From Listeria immobilis (GTDB lineage Bacteria > Bacillota > Bacilli > Lactobacillales > Listeriaceae): 64,000 bases of DNA. The DNA is taken from positions 62,001 to 126,000 of the forward strand of contig NZ_JAASTZ010000009.1 of NCBI RefSeq assembly GCF_014322765.1, read 5' to 3'. A program made the translations under genes and the position numbers. How positions within the stretch are numbered: position 1 is the stretch's first letter; every line of letters begins with the position of its first letter. This document shows, piece by piece, positions 1-9,528 of the stretch. The notes beneath the pieces were generated by a model, which did no database searches, was not told where the DNA came from, and saw only the letters and a list, made by a program, of their open reading frames with translations.

Positions 1-625
1 ATGACCCTCCACCACGCCCAATAATCATGACGTCAATATCATTTCGCTGATTAATTCGTCCGATATTCTCGACGATTTTTTGGGCAGCTTTTTCACCTTG
101 AACAATCGTTGGATAAACAATTACTTCCACAGAAGGCATTCTACGGTGAATCGTTGTCAAAATATCCCGCACTGCTGCACCCGTTTTTGAGGTTACTACT
201 GCCACTTTGGACGGGAAAGAAGGAAGCACTTTTTTATGCGTCTCTGCAAAAAGTCCTTCCTTTTCTAATTGTGATTTTAATTGTTCTAATTGAATATAAA
301 GCGCACCAATGCCATCTGGTTCCATATGTTCTGCATAAAACTGGTAACGCCCAGCTTTTGTAAACACACCAATTCGACCAGTGATAAGGACATTCATACC
401 ATCTTCTGGTACAAAACCAATCTTTTGAACTGCTTTTTGAAACATGACAGAACGAAGCATCGCAAATTCATCTTTCACAGTAAAATAAAGATGACCACTT
501 GCAGGTTGTTTTAAATTTGAGATTTCTCCGCGCACAAAAACTTGTTTCAGATACGGGTCTACCTCGAATTTTTTTTCAATGTATTTGGTTATGGCTGCTA
601 CCGTTAAATATTTGTCTTGTTCCAT
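1..625 (-). CDS. xseA: Exodeoxyribonuclease VII large subunit, N-terminal part (cut by window start)
   Basis: Large subunit of exonuclease VII, which with XseB degrades single-stranded DNA from both ends in the cytoplasm. About 208 codons are visible against roughly 450 in the family. The first ~100 residues are the OB-fold DNA-binding region, followed by the start of the catalytic domain, ending at the conserved GRGGGS motif at the window edge. The ATG at 625 has a GGATGTGA ribosome site and lies 18 bp after the folD stop, so the two are probably co-transcribed. It is truncated only by the window, not by mutation. Confidence 0.93.
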   Translation of the reverse strand, partial: MEQDKYLTVAAITKYIEKKFEVDPYLKQVFVRGEISNLKQPASGHLYFTVKDEFAMLRSVMFQKAVQKIGFVPEDGMNVLITGRIGVFTKAGRYQFYAEHMEPDGIGALYIQLEQLKSQLEKEGLFAETHKKVLPSFPSKVAVVTSKTGAAVRDILTTIHRRMPSVEVIVYPTIVQGEKAAQKIVENIGRINQRNDIDVMIIGRGGGS

Positions 626-643
626 TATTTCACATCCAATTAA

Positions 644-1498
644 TCAATTCATTTTCCAAATGCGTTTTGCTGCTTTTAATGTGTTAGCAAGTAACATGGT
701 AATAGTCATTGGTCCAACACCGCCTGGGACTGGTGTAATAAAACCTGCAACATCTACTACATCATTAAAATCAACATCGCCACATAGTTTATTATTTTCA
801 TCGCGGTCCATACCAACATCAATGACAACTGCCCCGGGTTTAATATAATTTTTCTTTACAAATTTAGCAAGTCCAGTTGCAACTACAAGAATATCGGCTT
901 CTTTGGCAACTTCGGGCAAGTCTTTTGTACGACTATGTGCAATTGTAACGGTCGCATTTTCATTTAGTAATAATTGTGCTACTGGTTTACCGACGATATT
1001 ACTTCTGCCAATAACAACTGCACGTTTTCCTTCGATTAGAGTACCAGTTGATTTAATTAATTCAACTATTCCAGCTGGTGTACAGGGAACAAATGAATCT
1101 TTTCCAATGAATAAATTGCCTACGTTCACTGGATGGAAACCGTCAACATCTTTATCATAACTAATCGTATCAATTACTTTTTCTTCTGAGATATGTTTTG
1201 GCAGTGGTAATTGCACTAAAATACCATGGATCGTGTCATCCGTATTTAGTTCTTCCACTACTTCAAGTAATCTTTCTTCTGACACTGTTTCAGGAAGTTC
1301 AATCAAAACAGATTTCATTCCTGCTTCTTCTGTGCGTTTTTGTTTATTTCTAACATATGTACGTGATGCTTGATTATCGCCTACAAGCACAACTGCAAGA
1401 CCTGGTTTCTTGCCGATTTTTGCAAGTTCAGCTACTTCACTTGTTACGTTTTCTTGAATTTCTTTTGCTAACTTTTTGCCATCAATCATTTGTCCCAT
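644..1498 (-). CDS. folD: Bifunctional methylenetetrahydrofolate dehydrogenase/cyclohydrolase
   Basis: Interconverts 5,10-methylene-, 5,10-methenyl- and 10-formyl-tetrahydrofolate in cytoplasmic one-carbon metabolism. At 284 aa it has normal length. The catalytic Tyr48/Lys52 pair (YxxxK), the [13 protein letters not shown]-binding motif near the middle and the C-terminal PGGVGPMT motif are all intact. The ATG is preceded by an AAGGGGG site. It is followed by xseA in an order common in Firmicutes. The gcv operon and 5-formyl-THF cyclo-ligase elsewhere in the window act on the same folate pool. Confidence 0.96.
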   Translation of the reverse strand: MGQMIDGKKLAKEIQENVTSEVAELAKIGKKPGLAVVLVGDNQASRTYVRNKQKRTEEAGMKSVLIELPETVSEERLLEVVEELNTDDTIHGILVQLPLPKHISEEKVIDTISYDKDVDGFHPVNVGNLFIGKDSFVPCTPAGIVELIKSTGTLIEGKRAVVIGRSNIVGKPVAQLLLNENATVTIAHSRTKDLPEVAKEADILVVATGLAKFVKKNYIKPGAVVIDVGMDRDENNKLCGDVDFNDVVDVAGFITPVPGGVGPMTITMLLANTLKAAKRIWKMN

Positions 1499-1555
1499 GT
1501 TTATTGCCCCCTTATAATTACATTTCCAAGTTTTAGCTTAAAAAATTGCGAAATA

Positions 1556-1586
1556 AGGGAGTGCAAGGAAATTCCTCGCACTCTAT
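1556..1586 (-). terminator. Hairpin after nusB, possible weak terminator
   Basis: GAGTGC (1559-1564) pairs with GCACTC (1578-1583), continued inward by AGGAA/TTCCT. Read on the minus strand it follows the nusB stop, but the downstream tract is only CCTTATTTC, so termination is probably partial and folD may be reached by read-through. Confidence 0.4.
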
Positions 1587-1591
1587 CAAGT

Positions 1592-1978
1592 TTATTTATC
1601 TTCTGGCGCAATGTTTGCAAGTACCCCGTTAATAAATTTACTTGATTTTTCATCGCTGTAAATTTTTGCAATTTCGATGGATTCATTCAAACTAACTCGG
1701 TTTGGCACATCACTCAAGTATTTTATTTCATAGACACTAAGCCTAAGCAAAGATAAATCTACTTTGCTTAAACGATCCATACGCCAATTGTCTAGGTTAG
1801 GCTCAATAACAGCATCAATTTCAGCTTTATTCGCCATTACTCCTTCGACTAGTTTCTCCATATAGTCGTCTTGCTCATCTTCCATGATATTTTTAATGGC
1901 TTGATCAAGTGACATTTCATTTAGTTCAATTTGGAATAATGCTTGAAGTGCTTTCTCGCGCGCTTCTCTTCTTTTCAT
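1592..1978 (-). CDS. nusB: Transcription antitermination protein NusB
   Basis: All-helical RNA-binding protein that joins NusE (S10) on boxA RNA in antitermination complexes, chiefly on rRNA operons. At 128 aa it matches the family. The basic N-terminus (KRREAREKAL) and the C-terminal NESIEIAKIYSDEKSSKFINGVL-type segment (about residues 98-120, invariant in NusB) are recognisable. It follows the Asp23-family gene by 30 bp in the usual acc-asp23-nusB-folD order of Bacillales. Confidence 0.95.
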   Translation of the reverse strand: MKRREAREKALQALFQIELNEMSLDQAIKNIMEDEQDDYMEKLVEGVMANKAEIDAVIEPNLDNWRMDRLSKVDLSLLRLSVYEIKYLSDVPNRVSLNESIEIAKIYSDEKSSKFINGVLANIAPEDK

Positions 1979-2008
1979 GTTAAAGCTGCTCCTTTTTTTC
2001 CTTGAATT

Positions 2009-2416
2009 TTATAGTTCAAAATCATCGAAGGAAAGTGTTTCTGTTTTTTCAAATTGTACTCCAACGATATGCACGTTGATTTCAAGTACATTTAAGCCAG
2101 TCATATTGAAAATGGTATCTCTAACAACATCTTGAATATTTTGAGCAACGAGTGGAATTGTCGCGCCAAATAAAACAGAACAATAAAGTTCGATGAGAAT
2201 ACCTTCTTCGGTTAATTCAACTTTTACGCCTTTTCGGTAGTTAACAGCGCCACTAAATTTTTCGCGCATTTCTGTCGCAAAACCACCTTGCATATAAGCA
2301 ACATTTTCGATTTCACTTGCGGCAAGCCCGGCAATGACACCAATCACTTCAGGTGCTATTTCGATTTTACCAAGTGGTGCATCATTTTGTTTACGTAAAT
2401 CTTTTGTATAAGCCAT
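2009..2416 (-). CDS. Asp23/Gls24 (DUF322) family protein, YqhY-like
   Basis: A 135-aa Asp23/Gls24 family protein. The conserved core runs from about residue 15 (IEIAPEVIGVIAGLAA) to 120. Homologues of B. subtilis YqhY lie downstream of accBC; loss of YqhY there has been linked to disturbed acetyl-CoA carboxylase activity, so a role in fatty-acid synthesis control is plausible here but inferred. Its AAGGAGGG ribosome site lies inside the last codons of accC (2 bp intergenic gap), which suggests translational coupling. No membrane segment is visible. Confidence 0.85.
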   Translation of the reverse strand: MAYTKDLRKQNDAPLGKIEIAPEVIGVIAGLAASEIENVAYMQGGFATEMREKFSGAVNYRKGVKVELTEEGILIELYCSVLFGATIPLVAQNIQDVVRDTIFNMTGLNVLEINVHIVGVQFEKTETLSFDDFEL

Positions 2417-2418
2417 TT

Positions 2419-3783
2419 TTAGCCCTCCTTAGAAAGATTCATTACATCATTTTGCTCCAAGAATTTTGTATTAAAATCACCTGACAAAAATACATCATTA
2501 TCTAATACACGTAAATGAAATGGGATTGTTGAAGGAATACCATCAATGGCAAATTCTGACAACGCTCGTTTCATCTTTTGAATTACTTCTTCGCGAGTTT
2601 CTGCATAACAAATTACTTTTGCAATCATCGAATCATAGAATGGTGGAATTTTATAATTTGGATAAGCTGCCGAATCAATTCGAACTCCTAAACCACCTGG
2701 TGGAAGATAAAATTTAATTTCACCTGGTGCAGGCATAAAGTTTTTTTCTGGGTTTTCAGCATTAATCCGACATTCCATTGCCCAACCAGTTAGTTTTACA
2801 TCTGTTTGTTTAATTTTTAATTCCTCATTAGCTGCTACTAAAAATTGTTGTTTTACTAAATCAATTCCTGTTACAAGTTCTGTGACAGGATGCTCTACCT
2901 GGATACGCGTATTCATTTCCATAAAGTAAAAATTATTTTCATGATGATCAAAGATAAATTCAATCGTTCCAGCTCCTGAATAATTCACTGCTTTGGCTGC
3001 TTTGACAGCTGCTTTACCCATTTTTTGGCGAGTTTTTTCATCAATTGCTGGTGACGGAGATTCTTCGATTAGCTTTTGTAAGCGACGTTGAATACTACAA
3101 TCACGTTCTCCTAAATGAATAACATTACCATGGTTATCTGCAAGCACTTGAATTTCAACATGGCGAAAATCTTGAATATATTTTTCTAAATAAACACCCG
3201 GATCTCCAAATGCGGCTTCAGCTTCTTGTTGTGTTGTATGAATTCCAGAGACTAATTTTTCTTCGTTTTCCGCTACACGTATACCTTTACCGCCACCGCC
3301 AGCTGTTGCTTTAATGATGACAGGGTAACCGATTTTTTTAGCAATTTTTTTACCTTCTTCAACATTAGCTACAATTCCTTGTGAACCGGGAACAATTGGG
3401 ACACCAGCTTTACGCATTGTTTCACGAGCTACGTCTTTTGTTCCCATTTGAGATATTGCAGCAGCGCTCGGACCAATAAATGTAATATTGCAATCTTCAC
3501 ATAGCTCAGCAAAATCTGCATTTTCAGCTAAAAATCCATAACCCGGATGAATAGCATCACAATTTGTTAAAACTGCCACACTAATAATGTTTGACATATT
3601 TAAATAGCTATCTTTTGTTGCCGCGGGACCTACACAATAAGCTTCATCCGCTAGCTGAATATGTAGTGCTTCTTTATCTGCTTCCGAATATATCGCAACT
3701 GTCTCCACTCCAAGCTCTTTAGCAGCGCGAATGATACGGACAGCGATTTCTCCACGGTTCGCTACCAGTACTTTTTTAATCAT
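2419..3783 (-). CDS. accC: Acetyl-CoA carboxylase, biotin carboxylase subunit
   Basis: Carboxylates the biotin on AccB using ATP and bicarbonate, the first half-reaction of malonyl-CoA synthesis. The 454-aa product starts MIKKVLVANRGEIAVRI. The ATG at 3783 is chosen because AAGGGG lies 9 nt upstream; an extension to 3837 would overlap accB. The ATP-grasp glycine loop (KATAGGGGKGIRVA, about residue 160) and the EMNTRIQVEHPVTE catalytic segment (about 288-301) are intact. It lies 13 bp after accB, forming an accBC-asp23 unit. Confidence 0.96.
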   Translation of the reverse strand: MIKKVLVANRGEIAVRIIRAAKELGVETVAIYSEADKEALHIQLADEAYCVGPAATKDSYLNMSNIISVAVLTNCDAIHPGYGFLAENADFAELCEDCNITFIGPSAAAISQMGTKDVARETMRKAGVPIVPGSQGIVANVEEGKKIAKKIGYPVIIKATAGGGGKGIRVAENEEKLVSGIHTTQQEAEAAFGDPGVYLEKYIQDFRHVEIQVLADNHGNVIHLGERDCSIQRRLQKLIEESPSPAIDEKTRQKMGKAAVKAAKAVNYSGAGTIEFIFDHHENNFYFMEMNTRIQVEHPVTELVTGIDLVKQQFLVAANEELKIKQTDVKLTGWAMECRINAENPEKNFMPAPGEIKFYLPPGGLGVRIDSAAYPNYKIPPFYDSMIAKVICYAETREEVIQKMKRALSEFAIDGIPSTIPFHLRVLDNDVFLSGDFNTKFLEQNDVMNLSKEG

Positions 3784-3796
3784 ATTTTCCGACCCC

Positions 3797-4267
3797 TTAT
3801 TTTTTTCTAACTTTGAAAAGCGGTTGTCCAAATTCAACTAACTCGCCACTAGAAACTAAGATTTCTGCAATTTCACCATCAACATCCGCAGTGATTTCGT
3901 TAAATAGTTTCATTGCTTCTACAATACATACAACAGATTGTGCGGAAACTCTCGATCCAACATTAACAAAATTGCTATCTTCCGGTGACGCTGACGCATA
4001 GAAAGTCCCAACCATTGGGGAAGTAATTACTTCTAGGTTCGTATCAGTTACGCTTGTTTCTACTTGTTGTGGTGCTGCTTGTTGCTCGACAGCCGGTGCT
4101 GCTTGAACTGTTGGAAGAGCGACTGGTGCTTCACTAATTGCAGCAGTTGCCACTATTTTGTTCTTTTTAAGCATAATCTTACTATCCTTTGTTTCTAATT
4201 CAAATTCATCTAAGGTTGATTCGTCAATCAGCTCAATTAGCTGTTTAATTTCATCTATTGATAACAT
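3797..4267 (-). CDS. accB: Acetyl-CoA carboxylase, biotin carboxyl carrier protein
   Basis: The 156-aa biotin carrier of acetyl-CoA carboxylase. An N-terminal charged region is followed by an Ala/Pro/Gln-rich flexible linker (about residues 41-75) and the C-terminal biotinyl domain. Lys120 in EAMK is the biotinylation site. It is first in an accB-accC-asp23 unit, with the efp terminator just upstream, so it probably has its own promoter near 4330-4338. Confidence 0.96.
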   Translation of the reverse strand: MLSIDEIKQLIELIDESTLDEFELETKDSKIMLKKNKIVATAAISEAPVALPTVQAAPAVEQQAAPQQVETSVTDTNLEVITSPMVGTFYASASPEDSNFVNVGSRVSAQSVVCIVEAMKLFNEITADVDGEIAEILVSSGELVEFGQPLFKVRKK

Positions 4268-4329
4268 CTCTTTTACACTCCTTAATAATAACTAAAAATA
4301 TAAAATTGCATGAATCACGCATTGTTTTT

Positions 4330-4338
4330 ATTGTACCA
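4330..4338 (-). promoter_or_regulatory. Candidate extended -10 promoter for accB
   Basis: On the minus strand TGGTACAAT (TGn plus TACAAT, 4330-4338) lies about 65 bp upstream of accB and downstream of the efp terminator. No good -35 is visible at 17 bp, so this rests on the extended -10 alone. Confidence 0.4.
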
Positions 4339-4380
4339 TACTTTTTATTTAATAGGGGTACAGGAAACGCTGGCAAACAG

Positions 4381-4410
4381 AAAAAACAGCCGAAGAATTA
4401 ACTCCAGCTG
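4381..4410 (-). terminator. Rho-independent terminator of the pepQ-efp unit
   Basis: On the minus strand CAGCTGGAG (4402-4410) pairs fully, with two G-T wobbles, with CTTCGGCTG (4387-4395) around a 6-nt loop, followed by six T. It lies just after the efp stop. Confidence 0.8.
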
Positions 4411-4428
4411 TAATAAATGTATCTTTAC

Positions 4429-4986
4429 TTACGCCCGAGAAACATATGCTGCTTCGGTTGTATTAATAACTAGTTTGTCTCCTTCATTCACGAAAAATGG
4501 TACTTGCACAACAAGTCCAGTTTCCAGTGTAGCTGGTTTAGAACCACCTGAAGAAGTATCTCCTTTAATTCCAGGGTCGGTTGCAGTAACAACTAATTCT
4601 ACTGTGTTTGGTAAATCAATCCCAATTGTTTCTCCTTGGTACATAATAATATTTATTTCCATATTCTCTTTTAAAAATTTAAGTTCGTGCGCAATTTGCT
4701 CTTCTGGAAGTTCAATTTGTTCATAAGACTCATTATCCATAAAAACGTGATTAGCCCCGTCTGCATATAAATAAGCCATTTTACGGTTATCAATTTGTGC
4801 TTTAGCCACTTTTTCTCCACCGCGGAATGTTTTTTCTTGAATCGCACCAGTACGCAGATTACGTAATTTAGAACGTACGAATGCTGCTCCTTTTCCAGGT
4901 TTTACGTGTTGGAAGTCTAGCACGCGCCAAATCCCATTATCTACTTCTATTGTTAAGCCTGTTTTAAAGTCATTTACTGAAATCAT
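4429..4986 (-). CDS. efp: Elongation factor P
   Basis: Enters the ribosome between the P and E sites and relieves stalling at polyproline stretches. At 185 aa it has three beta-barrel domains as usual. The tip-loop residue that is modified in many bacteria is Lys32 ([10 protein letters not shown]), in the Bacillus-type context. The AGGAGG ribosome site is strong. It follows the Xaa-Pro peptidase gene with no terminator between them, a common Firmicutes pairing. Confidence 0.96.
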   Translation of the reverse strand: MISVNDFKTGLTIEVDNGIWRVLDFQHVKPGKGAAFVRSKLRNLRTGAIQEKTFRGGEKVAKAQIDNRKMAYLYADGANHVFMDNESYEQIELPEEQIAHELKFLKENMEINIIMYQGETIGIDLPNTVELVVTATDPGIKGDTSSGGSKPATLETGLVVQVPFFVNEGDKLVINTTEAAYVSRA

Positions 4987-5089
4987 GTTTTTCCTCCTGT
5001 AATTTGCAAAATATCTTTTTTGGGGAGCATCTATACCTGCTCATTCTTCCTTATTTAACCACAAAACACACAAAGTTACAAAGGAATTT

Positions 5090-6151
5090 TTATAAAATAA
5101 TTAATTCTTTTGGTGAATGGATTAAAATCTCGTTACCTGTTGCCGTAATTAATAAATCATCTTCAATTCTTACGCCACCAATTCCTGGTAAATAAATACC
5201 TGGTTCATCTGTCACTACATGTCCCACTTCTAGTCTTTGAGGACTTTTAAATGATAAATTAGGCCCTTCATGGATTTCTAAACCGATACCGTGACCTAAT
5301 GAATGACCAAATGCATCACCATAACCAAATGAACTAATATAATCACGTGCAATTGCGTCTGCTTCAATCCCGGTCATACCAGGTTTCAAGCTATCAATTA
5401 CTTTTAATTGAGCATCCAGTGTAATTTGGTAAATTTCTTTTAATTTTTCAGCGGGTTCTCCAACCGCAATTGTTCTCGTCATATCAGAACAATAACCATC
5501 ATAATAACAACCATAATCCATTGTGACAAAATCGCCTACTTCGATTTTCTTATCAGAAGCAACACCATGAGGAAGTGCCGAACGAACCCCAGAAGCGACA
5601 ATAGTATCAAATGAAGAGGAAGTTGCACCAGCACGTCTCATAAAGAATTCTAACTCATTAGATACTTCAATTTCTGCCATGCCCGGTTTAATAAATTTAA
5701 TAATATGAGCAAAAGCTGCATCCGCAATATCACAAGCTGTACGAATTGCTTTTAATTCGCTCGCGGTTTTCACTTTACGCATTTCTTCAAATAAACCTGT
5801 AAGTGGAATTAATTCCCGATTAAAAGTTCGTTCCATTTGCTTAAATTCAGAAACAGTCACATAATCAGCTTCAAAATGCAATGTTTTAGTTGCATTTTGG
5901 GATAATAATGCTTCCACTGTATCAAAAATCGGTCCCTCGTGTTTCACGATTTCATATCCTTCTGCTTGTTTCGCCGCTTGTTCTGTATATCGGAAATCAG
6001 TCACAAAATAAGCTTTTTCAGGTAAAATTAAAGCCACACCACTCGTTCCTGTAAAAGCTGATACGTACCTTCTATTATATTCACTTGTAACAAGAACCGC
6101 TTCCATTTTTTCTTTTCCAAGTGTTTCTTGAATTTTAGTTAATTTAGACAT
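5090..6151 (-). CDS. Xaa-Pro peptidase, M24 family (YqhT-like)
   Basis: Cytoplasmic M24B metallopeptidase expected to cleave Xaa-Pro peptide bonds. At 353 aa it has an N-terminal creatinase-like domain (about 1-125) and a pita-bread catalytic domain. The metal ligands are visible: Asp in MDYGCYYDGYCSDMTRT, His in GHSLGHGIGL, Glu in TDEPGIY and Glu in GGVRIEDD. The ATG at 6151 is chosen for its GGAGGAATTATA site; a longer frame to 6208 lacks one. It is co-oriented with efp. Whether it is an aminopeptidase P or a dipeptidase cannot be told from sequence. Confidence 0.9.
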   Translation of the reverse strand: MSKLTKIQETLGKEKMEAVLVTSEYNRRYVSAFTGTSGVALILPEKAYFVTDFRYTEQAAKQAEGYEIVKHEGPIFDTVEALLSQNATKTLHFEADYVTVSEFKQMERTFNRELIPLTGLFEEMRKVKTASELKAIRTACDIADAAFAHIIKFIKPGMAEIEVSNELEFFMRRAGATSSSFDTIVASGVRSALPHGVASDKKIEVGDFVTMDYGCYYDGYCSDMTRTIAVGEPAEKLKEIYQITLDAQLKVIDSLKPGMTGIEADAIARDYISSFGYGDAFGHSLGHGIGLEIHEGPNLSFKSPQRLEVGHVVTDEPGIYLPGIGGVRIEDDLLITATGNEILIHSPKELIIL

Positions 6152-6321
6152 TATAATTCCTCCACTTTTTTCAAATTTTAGGCGCGCAAAATAAGTATTT
6201 TTCAACACGTTTGAAACTATTTTATCATAATTTACAAAAAATAACTTTTTTTAGGCGTTTGCCGCTATACGAAAAACAGTTTTTAGCGTAAAATAACTTA
6301 TTAGTACACAAGAATAGGCTG

Positions 6322-7296
6322 GTGAAAAATTTGAGTAAACAAAACGTGCCATCTTATGGAGGACAAGCAGTTGTTGAAGGGGTAATGTTTGGTGGTAAAA
6401 AACAAACAGTAACAGCTGTTAGACGGCTAGATGGTTCATTAGAATATTTTTATTTGCAAAAAAATAGCCCGGTTTGGGTGACACGGCTCAAGAAAATTCC
6501 TTTTTTACGTGGTATCGTTGCTTTAATTGAATCTAGCGCAATTGGCTCTAAACATTTAGCATTTGCAACCGACCGCTATGATGAAGATCCAAACAATCCA
6601 GAAGAAGAGGAAAAAATCGAAAAAAAAGAATCGAAAGTTGCTATGTGGCTAGGTGTTGCAGTGATTGGTATTTTATCATTTGTATTCGCCAAATTCGTTA
6701 TGACACTTATCCCTGTATTTTTAGCAGAATTATTTCGTCCGATAGTTCCTGGTGACACGGCACAAGTCTTTTTAGAAAGCTTTTTTAAATTAATTCTTCT
6801 ATTGACTTATATTTTTGCTGTTTCTCAGACTCCAATAATAAAGCGAGTTTTTCAATATCATGGTTCTGAGCATAAAGTCATTAATTGTTATGAAGAAAAT
6901 TTACCTTTAACTGTCGAAAATGTGCAAAAGCAATCGAGATTACATTATCGTTGTGGTAGTAGTTTTATTTTATTTACAGTTATTGTAGGGATGTTTATTT
7001 ATTTGCTTGTTCCTACTGACCCACTTTGGCTTCGTGTGGTTGACCGGATTTTATTGATTCCAGTTGTACTCGGAGTTGCATTTGAAGTTTTGCAGTTAAC
7101 CAATAAATGCCGAAACATTCCAGTGTTAAAATATTTAGGTGTTCCTGGCTTATGGCTACAACTCCTAACGACTAAAGAACCAGCTGACGATCAAGTAGAA
7201 GTAGCAATTGCTTCTTTTAATGAATTATTACGTATTGAAAAAGAAGGAGCGCCAGTAAACAATGAGGAGCCTGATAATCTGGAACTTTTAGAATAG
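6322..7296 (+). CDS. DUF1385 membrane protein, YqhQ-like
   Basis: A 324-aa (or 321-aa) polytopic membrane protein of the DUF1385 family; its function is not established. The conserved N-terminal YGGQAVVEGVMFGG is present, with hydrophobic segments near residues 105-135, 148-172, 212-232 and 240-260. His and Cys residues are clustered (YHGSEHKVINCYE, HYRCGSS, NKCRNIP), which could bind metal. The start may be GTG at 6322 or TTG at 6331; the latter fits GGTG spacing and the family N-terminus better. It opens a plus-strand unit divergent from the peptidase-efp genes. Confidence 0.85.
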   Translation: MKNLSKQNVPSYGGQAVVEGVMFGGKKQTVTAVRRLDGSLEYFYLQKNSPVWVTRLKKIPFLRGIVALIESSAIGSKHLAFATDRYDEDPNNPEEEEKIEKKESKVAMWLGVAVIGILSFVFAKFVMTLIPVFLAELFRPIVPGDTAQVFLESFFKLILLLTYIFAVSQTPIIKRVFQYHGSEHKVINCYEENLPLTVENVQKQSRLHYRCGSSFILFTVIVGMFIYLLVPTDPLWLRVVDRILLIPVVLGVAFEVLQLTNKCRNIPVLKYLGVPGLWLQLLTTKEPADDQVEVAIASFNELLRIEKEGAPVNNEEPDNLELLE

Positions 7297-7308
7297 GAGT
7301 TGGTTCGA

Positions 7309-7581
7309 TTGAAAAAATATCCACTAATAGTGATTTTTTTACTTATTCTAGTTGGAATTGGTCTTTTGATGGGTGGATTTAAATCTTTTTTCGCCCTCGC
7401 CATCTCCATATTAATCGGAACAATCATTTTCACCTTGATATTTCGACTACTATCCAACAAAAAAACTGACAGTAATTATCAAAAAGCAGTAAAACAATCC
7501 AAAAATTTACATGACAATAAGAAAAAAACAAAGAAAAAACGAAAATCTTCTTTTAAAGTGATTGATGGTGGCAAAAAATAA
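7309..7581 (+). CDS. Small membrane protein with basic tail, unknown function
   Basis: The 90-aa product has two adjacent hydrophobic segments (about residues 4-20 and 23-46) and a very lysine-rich C-terminal tail. No known domain is recognised. The TTG at 7309 is chosen because AGGAG (7295-7299) lies 9 nt upstream; the frame also opens at 7300, which would sit on the ribosome site. It follows the DUF1385 gene by 12 bp and is probably translated from the same mRNA. Confidence 0.7.
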   Translation: MKKYPLIVIFLLILVGIGLLMGGFKSFFALAISILIGTIIFTLIFRLLSNKKTDSNYQKAVKQSKNLHDNKKKTKKKRKSSFKVIDGGKK

Positions 7582-7589
7582 GTTATAAT
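7562..7589 (+). promoter_or_regulatory. Promoter for the rhodanese gene
   Basis: TTGATG (7562-7567), a 16-bp spacer and TATAAT (7584-7589) overlap the end of the upstream gene and sit about 50 bp before the rhodanese start. Confidence 0.6.
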
Positions 7590-7642
7590 AGAAAAGGATG
7601 CTTTATTAAAAGCAGTTTTCAGGATGAAAGGGGTTTACACAA

Positions 7643-8023
7643 TTGATTAGTTGGATTATAGCAATTATTATTCTGGTTATTCTTTTAGCATATGAAATTT
7701 ACCAGTTTGTAATGCGCCGCAAAGCAGTAAAAGTTTTAACAGAGGAAGAATTTAAACAAGGTTATCGTAAAGCACAATTAATTGATGTTCGCGAGCCAAA
7801 TGAATTCGATGCTGGCCATATTCTTGGCGCTAGAAATATTCCAGTTACACAAATGAAAAATCGTACAACGGAGATTCGCCAAGATTTACCAGTTTACTTA
7901 TATTGCCAAACTGCTCAACGTAGCAACCGCGCAGCAATCATGCTTTACAAACGTGGTTATCGTGATGTTTATCAGCTTAAAGGCGGCTACCGTAAATGGA
8001 AAGGTAAAACAAAAGCTAAATAA
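7643..8023 (+). CDS. Membrane-anchored rhodanese-domain protein (YqhL-like)
   Basis: A 126-aa protein with one N-terminal transmembrane helix (about residues 2-22) and a cytoplasmic single rhodanese domain (about 34-124). The active-site loop CQTAQRS carries the persulfide-forming Cys, and the preceding IDVREPNEFDAGHI motif is standard, so sulfurtransferase activity is likely though the acceptor is unknown. The TTG start has AAAGGGG 9 nt upstream. It ends at a strong bidirectional terminator shared with gcvPB. Confidence 0.88.
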   Translation: MISWIIAIIILVILLAYEIYQFVMRRKAVKVLTEEEFKQGYRKAQLIDVREPNEFDAGHILGARNIPVTQMKNRTTEIRQDLPVYLYCQTAQRSNRAAIMLYKRGYRDVYQLKGGYRKWKGKTKAK

Positions 8024-8026
8024 AAG

Positions 8027-8064
8027 AAAAGTCTTGCCGCAATAACTGCAGCAAGACTTTTTTC
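8027..8064 (+). terminator. Bidirectional terminator between rhodanese gene and gcvPB
   Basis: AAGTCTTGC (8029-8037) pairs with GCAAGACTT (8051-8059), followed by T6 on the plus strand; the minus strand reads TTCTTTT, so it can serve the convergent gcv operon too. Confidence 0.88.
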
Positions 8065-8067
8065 TGC

Positions 8068-9528
8068 TTATTTTTGATAGCGTAGCACAGGTTTTCTAGC
8101 AGCGCGCGTTTCATCTAGACGTTTTACATAAGTGCTATGTGGTGCTTCTTGAACGATTTCTGGATTTTCTTCTGCTTCTTTTGCTATTTTTAGCATTGTA
8201 TCAATAAATGAGTCAAGTGTTTCTTTAGATTCCGTTTCAGTTGGTTCAATCATAATTGCTTCTCCTACAATCAGTGGGAAGTAAACTGTCGGCGGATGGA
8301 AATTATGATCTAACAAACGTTTAGCAATATCAATTGTACGAACCCCAAGCTTTTTCTGTCTATTTCCACTTAAAACAAATTCATGCTTACAAATTTGATC
8401 AAATGGCAAATCGTAAGCCTGTTGTAATTTCCGCATCATATAATTAGCGTTTAGCACAGCATATTCTGTAACTTGTTTTAAACCATCTGGTCCCATCGTC
8501 CGAATGTAGGTATAAGCGCGAACATTAATGCCAAAGTTGCCATAATAAGGCTTCACTCGACCGATAGATTCCGGATAATTGTAGTCAAATGTGTAAATAT
8601 CTTCTTTTTTAGTAAGTACTGGTGTTGGTAAAAATGGTATTAGATCCTTTTTCACACCAATTGGTCCTGATCCCGGACCGCCTCCACCATGTGGTCCAGT
8701 AAATGTTTTGTGTAAATTTAAATGAACTACATCAAACCCCATATCTCCTGGTCTAACTTTTGCCATGATTGCATTTAAATTCGCGCCATCATAGTATAAT
8801 TTACCACCAGCCGCATGAACAATTTCTGCCATTTCAACAATATCTTTTTCAAATAATCCTAATGTGTTCGGATTAGTTAACATTAACGCTGCTGTATCAT
8901 CGCCAACTACTTTCTTTAAATCATTTACATCTACTAAACCTTTTTCATTTGATTTAACTGTTACTACATCAAATCCTGCTACTGCAGCAGATGCAGGATT
9001 GGTACCATGTGCAGAATCTGGGATAATTACTTTTGTTCGCTTGGTGTCGCCATTTTTTTCATGGAAAGCTCGGATTAACATTAGCCCAGTCCACTCCCCG
9101 TGTGCCCCCGCAGCTGGTTGCAGTGTCACTTCATCCATCCCAGTAATCTCAACTAGGCTCGTTTGCAAATCATATAACAGCTCAAGTGCACCTTGAACGG
9201 AACTCTCAGGCTGATTAGGATGAATGTTAGCAAACCCTGGAAATCTCGCAACTTTTTCATTTATTTTTGGATTATACTTCATAGTACAAGAACCTAATGG
9301 ATAAAAACCAGAGTCTACACCAAAATTATGATTAGATAAATTTGTATAATGACGCATAATTTCCAGTTCACTTAATTCGGGTAAATCAGCTGGTGTAGAA
9401 CGAATATATGCTTGGTCCAAGTAATCCGTCGCTTTTGTTTCTGGCACATCACTTTCTGGTAAACTAAAGCCAATTCTTCCTGGAATAGAGCGTTCAAAAA
9501 CCAATGGCATTGTTTCTTCTAAATTCAT
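8068..9528 (-). CDS. gcvPB: Glycine dehydrogenase (decarboxylating) subunit 2
   Basis: The PLP-binding half of the split P-protein of the glycine cleavage system. It decarboxylates glycine and passes the aminomethyl group to lipoyl-GcvH. At 486 aa it has normal length. The PLP lysine lies in [18 protein letters not shown] (about residues 265-282). The start overlaps the gcvPA stop by 4 bp (ATGA), the usual coupling of the two subunits. gcvH is not in the window, as is common in Firmicutes. Confidence 0.96.
   Translation of the reverse strand: MNLEETMPLVFERSIPGRIGFSLPESDVPETKATDYLDQAYIRSTPADLPELSELEIMRHYTNLSNHNFGVDSGFYPLGSCTMKYNPKINEKVARFPGFANIHPNQPESSVQGALELLYDLQTSLVEITGMDEVTLQPAAGAHGEWTGLMLIRAFHEKNGDTKRTKVIIPDSAHGTNPASAAVAGFDVVTVKSNEKGLVDVNDLKKVVGDDTAALMLTNPNTLGLFEKDIVEMAEIVHAAGGKLYYDGANLNAIMAKVRPGDMGFDVVHLNLHKTFTGPHGGGGPGSGPIGVKKDLIPFLPTPVLTKKEDIYTFDYNYPESIGRVKPYYGNFGINVRAYTYIRTMGPDGLKQVTEYAVLNANYMMRKLQQAYDLPFDQICKHEFVLSGNRQKKLGVRTIDIAKRLLDHNFHPPTVYFPLIVGEAIMIEPTETESKETLDSFIDTMLKIAKEAEENPEIVQEAPHSTYVKRLDETRAARKPVLRYQK

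Noticed and set aside
7300-7308. TTG at 7300 as start of the small membrane protein
   Set aside because: It overlaps the AGGAG ribosome site; the TTG at 7309 has proper spacing.
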